Notes: a model not told the origin generated them from the sequence alone. 64,000 bases of DNA from Sinohyriopsis cumingii (GCA_028554795.2 JAPYKE020000263.1:868001-932000), one strand, 5' to 3'; counted from the first letter of the stretch, positions 23,866 to 35,347 are shown. A program made the numbers and translations.

Positions 23866-25611
23866 GAACGGACAGAATGAAGTCTTCATATATTTATTTA
23901 GGTCTAATAAATTTCCACAAACATGGAAAACTGCCAAGGTTATACCATTACATAAAGCAGGAACAAAAGATGATGTAAATAACTTCAGACCCATCTCTAT
24001 CCTTCCTTGTCTTTCCAAATTACTAGAAAAACATGTACATGATTCTTTTCTCAACTATTTAAACACTTATAATCTTATTCATGATAATCAGTCTGGCTTT
24101 CGCCAGAATCACTCCTGTGAAACTGCACTTGTATCTTTGATTGATAAATGACTGAAAGCATTAGATCAAGGAGAAATGGTAGGCACTGTTATGGTTGATT
24201 TTGGTAAAGCTTTTGATCTTGTAGACCATGAAATTTTGCTTGAAAAACTAATAATCTATCAATGCAGTGAAAACTCCCTAAACTGGCTTACTTCTTACTT
24301 AACTGATAGAGTGCAAAAAGTATCTTTAAATGGTCAACTTTCTGAAAGTAAAAATATTAATTGTGGAGTGCCACAAGGCTCTATCCTTCAAGGGCCTCTC
24401 TTATTCATACTATTTATCAGTGATTTACCTCTTAAGATTGGAACTTCAGTTTCTTCCACTGACCTTTATGCAGATGATACTACACTGTCTGAGATTGGTA
24501 AAATCAAAACAGTACTTGAAAATAACTTACAAGATGTTCTCAACAGACTTCAGGTATGGTGCAAGGAAAACAGTATGATCATAAATACAGAAAGAATGAA
24601 AGCCCTACTAGTTACAACGCAACAAAAATGAGCAAGGCTAGATAGCGACAAACTCCAGGTTCTATTCGACAGTGTGAGCCTCATTATGACCTCTCAAGAT
24701 AAAATTCTTTGTGTATTCGTGGATAACAATCTTACTTGGTCTATTCACATTAATAAACATATTTCAAAAAAGGTTAACTCTTATCTTTGGCTACTGAGGA
24801 AAATCAAAACATACATTCCTCTTCAGTATAGGGTCATCTTTTATAAAAGTTATATTCAGCCATATCTGGACTACTGTAATGTAATTTGGGGTAATACCTC
24901 TCATTCAAACATAACAACACTTTTAAGACTACTAAAGAGGGCTTGGCATTTAATTCTAAATCAAAGTATAGACAATTTTCAGGATGCAATGAATAATATA
25001 AAGATTTTAACAATACATGAAAGAAAATTTCTTAGAAAGGCCAAATTGATGTATAAAGTATCCAGAAAAGACATTCCTGTCTATCTAAGCAATATCTTTC
25101 ACCATAGAGATGCTGATGGCACTCCAAATTTAAGGTCCATAAGAAGAAACAATTACATCATACCAAGGCCAAAGAAGGAATTGTTTAAAAAAGGTTTTCA
25201 ATATACTGGTTCACTGGTATGGAACAACATTCCCAGTGACATAAGGCAGGCTCCTAGCATTTCATCTTTTCACAATCACTGTCTTAAATGGATGAAATCT
25301 TTAGAAAATTGAACAGTTCTAGTACAAAAAATACTGCCTGCTTTTCTGTAATTTTACATCATTTTCATAGCTGAATATTTCAATGCAGGATTATATTTTA
25401 TGTTTTATATATATATGTTTATGTCTTCACTGATGCCTGTGAATGTGTTCCAGGCTTGATTTTTAGAATTTTAAAATTACTTAATTATTTAGTGTCAAGC
25501 CAGACTCTTCACATCATGTTGTATATACTGTATATATTGTACATAACACATAGAAGGTCTCAAGGTAGATTATTTCTGTAACTAATTGAGTTACCTTCTC
25601 TAAATTAAGTC

Positions 25612-25643
<32 letters not shown>
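23866..25643 (+). mobile_element. 5'-truncated CR1-like LINE, reverse transcriptase pseudogene
   Basis: Plus-strand pieces 23866-24151, 24176-24631 and 24674-25312 together cover most of a non-LTR reverse transcriptase: NFRPISILPCLSKLLEK, SGFRQNHSCETAL, DFGKAFDLVDH (catalytic region A), GVPQGSILQGPLLF, YADDTTL (catalytic YADD) and the thumb/C-terminal region ending in WNNIPSDIR. In-frame TGA codons at 24148-24150 and 24629-24631 break it; the fingers start close to the 5' end and the endonuclease is missing. The 3' end carries the (ATT)n microsatellite (25613-25643) typical of CR1/L2-like elements. The call of element type is strong; the clade assignment is from motif wording only. Confidence 0.85.
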
Positions 25644-25647
<4 letters not shown>

Positions 25648-27270
25648 TCCCTATGTATTTCAGCTATTCTGACCCAGGTTCATTTCTGTTAAAAGGGTAT
25701 TCGGTGATGTAATTTAGATATTGGAGAAAGAGGAAGACAGACAGAAAGGTCTAAAGTAGAACGACAGTAAGAAGAAAAAAGCTCATTTCTTAAAGTGTAG
25801 TAATTACTTACTGAAAATAAGAGGCAAAGGTTAAATTGCAATAAAAATAATAAGATTTATCTAAAGTGAATAATAAGTTAAATATACAGTCACAGTGATG
25901 GGTCTGTTTTTGATGGATGACCAAATGTAGGAGGAAAATGAGGGAAGTATAAAAAATAATTTGATAAAATAAGTAATTAAAAGTGATTCACTAAACAGCC
26001 ATGTACAGTAATGGACTTTAATTCGCTGTATTGGACAGTAAGGGAGTCAAAAATACAATATTATAACAGAAATTACAGTAATGTACATTAAATATTATAT
26101 TTTTTATTGTATGGACTTTAATAAATAAATCATATATATCTAATGTGGCTGTTGTATTGTTTTATTAGTATTCAGAATATGTTTTGATGAAAATAATGCA
26201 AAATAAAATGGAACGACTTTCACTTCTCTCTCTCACTTTATATATATTTTATATATATATATATATATAGACTATGTCAGCCAACTCAGTGTATCGGGTA
26301 ATTCTGCGTAACGATACGTAATTTCTGTAAACATTGGATCTTGTTTTGTTTTTGGTTGAAAATCCAATTCACATAAAAAAAGGAACCCAATTTTGGCATT
26401 GCTGGCTTCCGTCACTTTCCAAAGCATATTAGAGTTATGCCCACATTGTGTGCTCATAGCTACAAAGATTCTGGATTACTCTCGATTTATAAAAAAATTA
26501 TGTCCAGGTTCCCGGGATTTAAAAAAAATTGCAAAAATTTATATATTTTAAAAAACCATGAATGTTTATAAGAAAAAAACATACAAATGGTTGTATGGCT
26601 GTACATTGAAAATGGGAAAAAACAGAAATTACAGGTAAATTAACCGTACAAGTTGACAGGTATGAGGAACGATCATCCTTTAATTAAGGAAAGTGATATT
26701 CATAAAGTGTACAAATATATCCCACATTTCTGCTCTAAATGCATATGAAAATGCTATTTCTAAATGTCTACATGAAAACCCATTCCATGACCTTCTTAAC
26801 TTGTAACCCAGAAAAACCTATTTAATATTTATCATTTAGAATCATACAGATAAATACATTGTTTAAATAATGAAAATGTTTACCTTTGAACAATACAGCA
26901 TCTTAATCCAAGTTTCTAATTTTTCAAGAAGTTGTCCCACACTTTCTTTATTTTCTGCTATCCAACATGTTATGTTGTAGGTAGAATGGTCTAACAGGCA
27001 ATAGTATACCCCCAGTCCAGAGTATACTTGGGGTTAAAGTGGCCTAGGCTAGATTATACCCAGATATATTATGGCCTGGGCCAATTTATATGCTGGGGTA
27101 TATTATGGCCTAGGCCAATTCATACCCCTCAGGCCAAATTATACCCCTATTATATCAATAGCTTTGAGCGATATGCACAATAATTGCTTAATTTTTCAAC
27201 ATTTTATTGAGGATTCAGCTTTGTCTGGTAAGTTAAGTGAGAAAGCTAACTGAACTAAAATCTTAAAACT
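25644..27270. other. AT-rich DNA with degenerate TATACCC/GGCC repeats at its end
   Basis: TA microsatellite at about 26235-26270. From about 27000 to 27150 words such as GGGTATATTATGGCCT and AATTATACCCC recur; related words reappear at 29360-29520, after the interposed SINE and retroelement block. No gene seen. Confidence 0.45.
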
Positions 27271-27282
27271 CTAAACACTTTT

Positions 27283-27602
27283 GACCGTTCCAGTGGCCTA
27301 GTGGTTAGAGCGTCCGCCTCGGATGCGGGAGGTCGTGGGTTTCGATCCCTGGCCGAGTCATACCAAAGACTTACAAAAATGGTACTAACAGCTGCCTCGC
27401 TTGGCGGTCAGCATTAAGAGGTTAGTGTTAGGACTGGTCGGCCCAGTGTCAGGATAATGTGACTGGGTGGGACATCATGCTACATGTCTGTGGCATGATG
27501 CTCCAGTGCTAGAGATCACTATAAACTGCCACATTGCAGACATCGTAGCGATATGACTGAAAAATTATTAAAGCTACGTTAAAAATCCAAATCACACACA
27601 CA
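27283..27602 (+). mobile_element. full-length tRNA-derived SINE with target duplication
   Basis: Flanked by CTAAACACTTTT at 27271-27282 and again at 27603-27614, a clear 12-bp target duplication. The head has a good A box (GTGGCCTAGTGGTTAGAGCG) and B box (GTCGTGGGTTTCGATCCC, one inserted T). The body is shared with the copies at 2978, 6630 and 13996. The tail GCTACGTTAAAAATCCAAA ends in a (CA)n run. This is the reference copy for the family in this window. Confidence 0.9.
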
Positions 27603-27859
27603 CTAAACACTTTTATTATGTCAACCAGAAAAACTTTAATCAGTAAAAGTATTAGACTTCCACAAAGATCAAAGATTACTACCACACTTCTCAGTAGTGT
27701 TTACACATTAAAATAAAACCTCATATCTAAAACATTATAATGCAATTGTAACATAATGTTCAATTAATTTCACTATTCATAATATAATAAAAGTCATGAC
27801 GTCCTGAAACTTCAACTACTAAGACTGGTAAGTCCTCGCTATAATATAAATGTTCAAAG

Positions 27860-28812
27860 CTAAACACTGATAACAGCATCAAAATGATCATGCTTGTTTT
27901 CGAGATAAAGTGCATGATCTGTTGTTGACTGCAGATTGAAGCTTGCGGGATAAGTCAACCAATCCATGGAGTCACCTGCTTTTGTGTGGATGACGATGTC
28001 GCAACTCAGTAGATTCGCTGTGGCCATGATATCTGCATCTGTTGCCCAGACCCCATCATGGGAGATGCCAGAGGTGTTTAAATATTCATTCACATTTTGG
28101 TTCAAGTAGTCCTATAGTTCTTTTGTTAAGTCAGTGTTCATATGGTGGATGACTTTATCTCTGAGAAGGCAGTGGTTGTTTTCTGATCCTGACAAGATGT
28201 AGCTGATGGCCCGGAAGATGCAGTTCCCATCACCTTTGGTTTTATATATACGCTGTGGTTGTCCAAGGTCCCTTGTTCATCCATAGTACACAACCGTTCC
28301 AAACGTAAGGGCAAGAGTGGTGCTGAGCTACTTTCTTCCTGAACTTGGTAGTGGGTTGAAAGTCCTGGTCTGCTTGTGTTTCAGTGAGATATAGATGTCA
28401 TCATTGTCTGGTTCTTCATGTGGTCTTTTGAGTGTCTTTTGCTTTGGGCAGTCATTGGCAGAGTCACTGGGACAATCATCGGGGGACTGGGGTGGTGGAG
28501 AAGCCTCTTCATACTGGTAAATCTTAAGGTTGCTGGTGTGGTAGGTGTTGCTCAGTATCTTGTCAGTCTTATTGTTTTACTTGTCCCTTGGTCAAGGATT
28601 CCACAACTGTGTAGGGTCCAATCCAATGTGGTTTCAACTTTGAACCCATGCGATGAATACGGCGCTGATTCTTGATATAAATGGTACTAGTGGAGCCAGC
28701 AGTGATGTCTTTGTTGCTGTTGTGTCGGCGATCTAAGGCACGCTTACGGTGTTCCTGGGCAGAGTGGATGTTGGTACTGACTGTTGAACGGAGCTTTTTA
28801 TGGATGGTTGTC
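27860..28812 (-). pseudogene. Ty3-type integrase C terminus fused to an OTU cysteine protease, decayed
   Basis: Read on the minus strand. Residues encoded at about 28590-28790 form the GPY/F module of a Ty3/gypsy-type integrase: DRRHNSNKDITAGS, IHRMGSKLKPHWIGPYTVVE. After a linker rich in Pro/Asp/Lys (about 28380-28580, frame shifted), an OTU-domain protease follows: GDGNCIFRA with the catalytic Asp and Cys at about 28215-28245, then WATDADIMATANLL and a C-terminal HFDAV with the catalytic His near 27875. An in-frame TAG at about 28103-28105 separates the two OTU halves. OTU enzymes remove ubiquitin; fusion to an integrase suggests a retroelement polyprotein that carries a deubiquitinase. Upstream integrase, RT and LTRs are absent; the 5' end stops at a telomere-like repeat. 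The parts are securely recognised; their joining into one polyprotein is inference from order and strand. Confidence 0.6.
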
Positions 28813-28838
28813 AACCCTAACCCTAACCCTAACCCTAG
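28813..28838. repeat. interstitial telomere-like repeat (CCCTAA)4
   Basis: Four units, CCCTAA x3 and CCCTAG, exactly at the broken upstream end of the integrase fragment and just before a 41-bp tandem array. TTAGGG on the minus strand is the animal telomere sequence. Confidence 0.9.
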
Positions 28839-28858
28839 CTGCAAAATATTTATATCCT

Positions 28859-29063
28859 CAGTTAGTGGCAAAACATTTATAACTTCAGATGGTCGTATCC
28901 AGTTAGTGGCAAAACATTTAGAACTTCTGACGGTAGTGCCCAGTTAGTGGCAAAACATTTCTATCTTCTGATGGTAGTGCCCAGTTAGTGGCAAAATATT
29001 TATATCTTCTGATGGTAGTACCCAGTTAGTGGCAAAACATTTATATCTTCAGATGGTAACACC
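28859..29063. repeat. 41-bp tandem repeat
   Basis: CAGTTAGTGGCAAAACATTT starts at 28859, 28900, 28941, 28982 and 29023, an exact 41-bp period with five units plus a degenerate unit before them (28834-28858). Units differ at a few positions. Confidence 0.95.
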
Positions 29064-31435
29064 CAAAAAGTAACAACATAATATTGCTAAAGTCTCATAT
29101 TTTTTCTCAAGATTTTAGTTGAAGAGACTTCTGTTTTGCTAATTTGCACTTACATTAAAAATCATCCAAATATTAGCAAAAATGCCCCCCCGCCCCCCCA
29201 AAAACCAAAGCAAAAGCCCCCCCCCCCCCAAAAAAAAGTAAAAGCAGAAGAAAAGGCACGGTTACGAATATCAGTTTTCGATGCCTTGGTAGAAATGAAC
29301 TGAGACTTGGCATTCTTCCATGGTTGAAAACTGAAAAGTAAATATTAATTTAATATACAATGGGGCGTATTCTGGCCTGAATGGGTATGGTCTGGCCCAG
29401 GCTATTTTACACCCCCAGGCATAGTTTAGTCTAGGACACTTTATCCCCCGAAGTATACTCTGCCATGGCCAAACTATACCCGGGTTTAATCTGGGCAGGG
29501 GTTAATTTGGCCTGCTACAATGGGATTCTGAAGAAATTCCCTGGCATATAGTCTGTTTTTAAATTCTTTACTTATTTTTTCCTCATAAACGAGAAGTTGT
29601 AAGCACTTTACATCCTATTCCTTGTTGTTTCTTTTCCACATAATAACTTATTTTTATAAAATGTTAAACTTTTACTAGTTTTTTTACAAGATTGACTTAG
29701 TTTGCTTAATGTCTCTTGCCATTTAGTGGAATTGTTACATTGAATTTTGTAAAACCAGCTATAAACCAGACCTAATTACTCAACTTAAATGCTGACAGAA
29801 AGAGTCAAAGCAATTTATTTCATTTCCATAGCCCGATGTGTAAACATGAAATCTTTTCAAAGCTATGCACAGAATAAGCAGGCCTATTACAAGTCATGAA
29901 AACAGGTGTTGTGTCCCACATGTCAAAAATTAATATTGTTTTGAACAGAATTTTCTGGTGACAGTTGGCTCTCTTCAAATGGTAAGCATTGCAGTATTTT
30001 ATTTTCGTCAGTCAGCTGAATTCGGTATGCATTTTGCACCAGTAATGGAGATGGATTAAGGTCTTACTGGATAGTTTCGTATTTTGACACCTCCCTAATT
30101 TTTAAGGTAAATGGCATGAATCTAATTATCACAAGCCTAGCATTTATTAATTCACACAGAAGCTAAATCTATAATGTGGTTTAGATTTACTTTGAGTTAG
30201 GCTTGGAAATGGGTTGGCTTGTTAGTGACTACCTGTCACAGTTAGACAAGCATTGGAGATCGAATGCGTAATTTGGGCTGCAAATCAACAGCCGACTTGG
30301 CCTACATATTTACATATGTCTGCTACAGAGGTAAATATCTAAAAATCTAGATGATTGAGGGGTAATGAAAAGTATGCTAATTTGTTTGAGGGGGATGTGG
30401 GGAGGATGACGACAACTGTCAACATTGAATATATAATAGGTTCAGGTAAACAGAAAAAAACAGACATTACATATTTGTCTTTGCTTTAATAATAATAAAT
30501 ACTTTGGTTTATTACTTCTTTTTTAACATAATAATTGCAGTTTTTATGAAAACATTTTACCTAACCTATAAATCATCAACTGCAAGCTTGCGCTTATGTC
30601 TGGCCATGTGACGTTTGCCTGGAGCTGTGAAATACCAATTATTTAGAATTTTTAGCCATATTGAATACCGCTGTAAATAACAATAATCCAAATACAGGAT
30701 ATCCAGTGAAGTGGGGGACGAATAAAATACACTGTGAACACAAAATAGCAAAGAATCAACTTAAAACAAAGCACATGGAAAGTAACACACAGAATGTGAT
30801 ATCCACGTGGTGTCGGAGTGGGACAGAGTGCTTGCTGCTGATGCAGTTGACTCTTCTGAACTGATCTGAATATTGCGGAGTTACTTCGGTACCGATTCGT
30901 AGTTGACAATATGCCAAAAGGGCTGGGTATGTATGTGCTGAATATGCATCTATGTATGCCTGTCACCCATGCATGGCACGCATTTAAGACGTATAAGTTC
31001 ATCATTATTGTTATTTTAATTTTATGTTCTCTGCAGTCTTGACTTGCATTTAAACTGAAAACACTAGCCAAACTGATTGCGAGTAAATAAATTATTTTTG
31101 TAAAGGTAGATAGAAAATCATGATTTTTTGTGAAAAATATCACTATATTATAGCCTACTTGTTATTTTCTGAGCCCTCAAATGACAATTTTCCATTCGCA
31201 AATTGTCAGCTTGTTGGTTGGATTTTTGTATAATGATTCAGATTTAACCAAATTCTATTGCTTTTATGTTGTTTTACCTAATGAAAATATTAAAAATTTG
31301 ACAATTGTTTCTCTCTCGTTCCTCTATCTCTAAATTGATTAAAAATTTGACAAACTTTAATTGTATTTGTGGTTTTTATTGTTTTTCTTTTCTCTCTATA
31401 CCCCTTTCTCTCTGTCTGTCTCCCCCCCCCCTCTC

Positions 31436-31480
<45 letters not shown>
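29064..31480. other. gene-free stretch with C-rich runs and microsatellites
   Basis: Poly-C runs interrupted by A at 29184-29236, degenerate TATACCC/GGCC words at 29360-29520, and CT/TA microsatellites at about 31385-31480. Short frames (30652-31143 minus, 30661-30864 plus) have no recognisable domain. Confidence 0.45.
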
Positions 31481-31485
<5 letters not shown>

Positions 31486-31542
31486 GACTCCACTTAACTG
31501 CACATCAGTTAACTGCACACTCTGGATAACTGCACATAGTCA

Positions 31543-31786
31543 GGGGCCCCGAGTGGCCGAGTGGTCTAAGGCGTTCACTGTTACGGATCACTGCCATCTC
31601 ACCACTGTCTGCGTTGGTTCAAGTCTCGGATTCGGCTAATGTGGTTATGTGAGAAAGCTTGCCAGTAGCTTCTCATGGGTCGGTGGTTCTTTCCGGGGGT
31701 TTTCCGGGTTCTTCCTCCACCATTAATACTGGCTGCCATGTTTAGCCTGTCTTGTGCTGAAAAATGGCATTAAGCCCTACAACAAC
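31543..31786 (+). mobile_element. second tRNA-derived SINE family, nested in the Tigger element
   Basis: The head GGGGCCCCGAGTGGCCGAG with GTGGTCTAAGGCGTTC (A box of a class II, Leu/Ser-like tRNA) and GGTTCAAGTCTCGG (B box). The body ends GGCATTAAGCCCTACAACAAC. It is flanked by ACTGCACATAGTCA before and ACTGCACGTAGTCA after, a 14-bp target duplication with one change, both being Tigger sequence. Confidence 0.85.
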
Positions 31787-32220
31787 AACTGCACGTAGTC
31801 ACGCCGGTCCCGTTTTTTCCCAATGCTTTTTAATGGGAACAAACTTTGGATAACTGCACTTCGCTTAAATGCACGCTCCGGATAATAGCACGATAAATGT
31901 TCTGCCCGTGGCACATTATTCATTACAATTTTAGTCCGGTTAACTGCACAATGTATAGTCAGGATCAGTTATTGCGAGTCCACTGCTGTAGCGCTTCAAA
32001 TAAGCCGACAATTAAGCCGGTAAATGCGACTTTGTAAACGATTGACATGAAAAGGACGTCATAGGTAGTAGATACATGTATGTTCCCACTCACCAGGGAG
32101 CAGTAGCATGGGAACAATCATATTACAGCATGGGAAACCTTACTCTGAACCGTGATTTGAACCAGGGGGTAATCATCGGAAGTTCAACCTTGAATTTATG
32201 AGTGTTTATTTTAGTCTAAA

Positions 32221-33676
32221 ATGACTAGTTGCAAGTGTAAATCCCTGATGTTAGCTCAGAGGTTTGAGGTCATAAAATGTGTTGAGAACAACAAGAACAA
32301 GGAGAAGGTCACTGAAGACTGGCAAAATAACAGCAATCCTTCTCAGAAGCGCAAACGAGGTGGCAAGTCTGAAGAAGTTGAAGAAGCGCTGTTACAATGG
32401 TTCGCTCAAGCTCGCAGTCGACATTCCGACAAGTGGACCACTGTTGCTTGAAAAAGCTAATCAGTTGGCAAATGGCTCGGGTTTGCATGATTTCAAACCA
32501 ACAAATGGATGGCTGGAAAGATGGAAAATGCGCAACAGAATTCTATTTAAATGACAATACGGTGAAAAACAGGATGCAGACGACTTTGGAGCTGAGCGAT
32601 GGGTAATTAATGTTCTACCCGAAATCCTTAAAGACTACTAACCAAAAGACATCTTCAATGCCGATGAAACTGGGTTGTAATGGCAGGCGTTATCTTTTAG
32701 GACTTTGTCTTTCAAAGGAGCAGAAGCACTGGGATGTAAGATTGCCAAAGATCGTTTGACAATTTTGCTTGCATGCAATATGGATGGTAGCGAAAAATTG
32801 GATGCCTTGGTGATTGGCAAAAACAAATCCCCTCGATGTTTTAAAAATTTGAAAAAGCTGCCAGTACAGTACAAGGCAAACAGATACGTCTGGATGACAA
32901 CAGAAATTTGGAAGAGATGGCTGAAGCACATTGACAATCAAATGCGTTTGCAAAAGAGAAGCATCATTATGCTGTGCGATAATTGTGCAGCTCACGGCGA
33001 CGGTATCAAACTGTCAAATGTTAAGATTGTTTTCCTACCTCCGAACACACCTTCTCTGATTTAACCAATGGATCAAGGAATTATAGCGAATTTCAAGAAG
33101 TTCTATAGATCGCTTGTTGTTCGAAAACGGTTGTCAGACACTGATGGATCATCTCCCGAAGAAAAAGCGTCCAGCCAGACAAGGAAGCTGACAGTTTTAG
33201 ATGCACTTCATATGATTAGAAATGCCTGGAGCAATGTAACACAGTCAACCGTAGCAAACTGCTATAGGCAGGCCAGTTTGTCGGTGCCTTCTGATGACGA
33301 GTCACTTGATGACCCAAACTATATCGGCAAAACCCCATTCAAAACGCCACAGGGCATGAATGTAGAAGAATTTGAACAATATGTTGCAATAGATGACTGT
33401 CTTCAGACAGAAGGTGAAATCGACGATTCAACCATCGTTGCAGCTCTTACAGAGACAAAGCAAGAAGAAAATGACGAAAGAAGTGATGACGACGCAGTAG
33501 ATGACCAGGTTTCATCTAAAGTCGCTATTCAGTCACTCCGGAATTTACGCAGATTCATGGAACAGAGAGAATGTGAGCTGTTCGAACCATTTTACAAAAT
33601 AGAGTTGGCAATTCACCAACTTATTAGTAAAACTTGTGTACAGACATCAATTGCTGACTTTGTTCGGAAATCGTAA
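32221..33676 (+). pseudogene. Tigger-type transposase pseudogene
   Basis: The N-terminal frame 32221-32451 has the CENP-B/psq-like helix-turn-helix (LMLAQRFEVIKCVE, then an RGGKSEEVEEALLQWFAQ second domain). The frame shifts at about 32445. The DDE domain follows in 32640-33676: FNADETG (first Asp), RLTILLACNMDGSEK, IIMLCDNCAAH (second Asp) and FLPPNTPSLI with the third acidic position near MDQGII; a TAA at 33062-33064 interrupts exactly before PMDQG. After it 33068-33676 is open and encodes the usual acidic C-terminal tail. At least one frameshift and two or more stops make it inactive. Confidence 0.85.
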
Positions 33677-33925
33677 ATTTCATTGTGTTTGATTTAACAA
33701 TATGACGTTAGTGCTGTTCATTGTGGACTCTTGTTTCATTTAAGTGAACGTTGAAAGAATGGATTCTATCATCTTTATACGTTATTCTTCACCTATATTC
33801 GTGCCGTGCTGATTTAAAGCTGTACTGTACTGTACTTCGGTTAACTGCACACTCCGTTTAACTGCACAGTCTCGTGATGTGCCCGAGGCTGTGCAGTTAA
33901 TCGGAGTCGACTGTATATATATATA

Positions 33926-34173
33926 AGCAGCAGGGAAGTTTAACAGACCTTTGTGTTTCGCCAAAATAAACCTTCCTACGCGAACTTTCTCCGTAGAAGC
34001 CTCAGAATTCAAAAATAAAGCCTTCTACGTGAGCTAATTTTCATGCATTTCAAACCAAGTGCATCGAATTGGTCGCGCCGGTGTGTTAGTAAATATAGTG
34101 TTCGAGACAGGAAAAATAAAATTTAGGGATAAGTTTTTGTGTTAATTTTTTTGTTGCAACTTGGGGCTGCTTT
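33926..34173 (+). repeat. left terminal inverted repeat of the Polinton
   Basis: Starts AGCAGCAGGGAAG; pairs with 51154-51401. Differences are one base near 34082 (G/A), one near 34100 (T/C), and a short diverged patch close to the inner end. Confidence 0.95.
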
Positions 34174-34174
34174 T

Positions 34175-34825
34175 TCATGAATAAATTTGATCAAGACCAA
34201 TTCGATACCGACTTCGTGGATCGTGAAGATTTATCGTAATAAAACCATGTTGCGTTGCCTGAGCGCGGCTGAACAAATTTTTAAACTTATTTATATCCAT
34301 GTCGCCGTTACACCAAGTCTGATGAATATTTCTCAGCGTGTGCGTGTCTACGCCATTGAAGACAGATAAAATATTACAATTGTCCCTAATCACCTTTGGA
34401 ATCTGCGTATATCTCTGTGTTACGTAAATAACATCGGTGTTCTTGTGTCTGCCACACGAGAATATCCTAGCCGGGTTGGTCTGCTTGTCCAGCATAACAT
34501 CATCGAAAACAACAAGATTATTAACATTGCCGTCCAAATTCTCCACGGATGGAGCTTCATTGATATCTGTGATGAATTCGATTGTGCCTTCGTCGGTATT
34601 GTTGCTGAATTCTTTTAACACTTGATAACAACGCTGATCATCAACGGATGGTGCAACCAAATACAATTTGTCCCATTTTAGCCATCGCATGATCAAATTC
34701 AATAACAATTGTGTCTTACCAGATCCTGACGGGCCAATGATTATCATTCTAATCGAATTCGGTAATGCCGCATGATGTTTTACCTGCTCGCGTCGTTTCG
34801 TGGCTGAAAAATCAATTACATTCAT
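34175..34825 (-). CDS. virion DNA-packaging ATPase (FtsK/HerA, A32-like)
   Basis: A 216-residue protein. The open frame extends upstream to 35182, but the conserved family start and the opposing gene at 34839 point to ATG 34825. Walker A is IIIGPSGSGKTQLL (about residues 29-41) and Walker B is LVVFDDVML (about 112-120), followed by NPARIFSCGRHKNTDVIYV and TQR, the arginine-finger/sensor region of the A32-like branch. These enzymes pump DNA into preformed capsids. The frame is intact. It ends within two bases of the terminal inverted repeat, and is divergent from the PLA2-like gene with only 13 bases between the start codons, so both promoters must overlap or be very short. A decayed relative with the same NPARIFS words lies at 57241-57838. 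Confidence 0.9.
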   Translation of the reverse strand: MNVIDFSATKRREQVKHHAALPNSIRMIIIGPSGSGKTQLLLNLIMRWLKWDKLYLVAPSVDDQRCYQVLKEFSNNTDEGTIEFITDINEAPSVENLDGNVNNLVVFDDVMLDKQTNPARIFSCGRHKNTDVIYVTQRYTQIPKVIRDNCNILSVFNGVDTHTLRNIHQTWCNGDMDINKFKNLFSRAQATQHGFITINLHDPRSRYRIGLDQIYS

Positions 34826-34838
34826 GTTACTAGAATAC

Positions 34839-35347
34839 ATGGATCTATATTGTGTTAAGTGTCGCAAGCACACAGCTACGATAAATCCAACCGAAATCGT
34901 TACACGCAACAACAGGAACGCAATTGCAGGAGAATGTGAAGTTTGTAAGACGCGCAAGTTCAGATTTGTAAAAAAAAAAACTAGAAGAACCGGAGGAGAT
35001 ATCGCAGCCTCCTTGTCAAATCTACCCGGAACTCCCTGGGCAAAATATCCCGGAGAAAGCATCTGCCAGGATACAATTATTGTGGACCCGGAACGAGGCT
35101 CGATATCAGACTCGACGATAATGACCAACCAAAACAAGGTGAAGATCCGGTAAACGCAATCGATAACGCTTGTTACTATCACGACCTTGCGTATCGCAGC
35201 GGAGATTTACAACAAAGACATCTCGCTGATATCAAGCTAATTCACGCATTAGACGCGATTCCTGACAAAAGTTTCAAAGAGAAATTAGCAACATGGGTGG
35301 TAAAAGGCGCGATGAAAGGTAAATTAGTACTCGGTGCTGGTAAATAA
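34839..35347 (+). pseudogene. zinc-ribbon plus PLA2-like minor virion protein, frameshifted
   Basis: Starts at ATG 34839. Residues 1-45 form a small Cys4 ribbon (YCVKCRKH ... CEVCKTRK) of the type annotated DUF5679 in Polinton and giant-virus proteins. A G-rich hinge follows, then, in a different frame, a parvovirus-like phospholipase A2 domain: a GPGT calcium-loop motif at about 35088-35099 and the catalytic YYHDLAY near 35173-35193, ending at TAA 35345-35347. The frames are joined by a one-base indel at about 35050-35056. In related viruses this activity helps particles cross endosomal membranes. The gene overlaps nothing; the integrase starts two bases after it. An A11 run at 34970-34981 is a second fragile spot but is in frame. 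Confidence 0.8.

Larger units (their letters stand above)
31481..33913 (+). mobile_element. Tigger/pogo-type DNA transposon, decayed
   Basis: The ends are inverted: (T)AGTCGACTCCACTTAACTGC at 31481 and its complement ...GCAGTTAATCGGAGTCGACTG ending at 33913, with TA at both flanks, as expected for a pogo/Tigger element (TA target). Subterminal copies of TTAACTGCACA and ATAACTGCACA repeat inside both ends. The transposase lies between (32221-33676) and is broken. A SINE has jumped into the left part. The right end touches the TA run that separates it from the Polinton. Confidence 0.85.

Noticed and set aside
28813-28838. True chromosome end
   Set aside because: Only four units, and ordinary sequence continues on both sides, so it is interstitial.
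33920-33925. Firm 6-bp target duplication of the Polinton
   Set aside because: Both flanks are TA repeats (TATATA left, ATATAT right), so a duplication cannot be told from the microsatellite.
34826-35182. N-terminal extension of the packaging ATPase frame to 35182
   Set aside because: The extension is antisense to the zinc-ribbon/PLA2 gene and has no family resemblance; the conserved start is at 34825.
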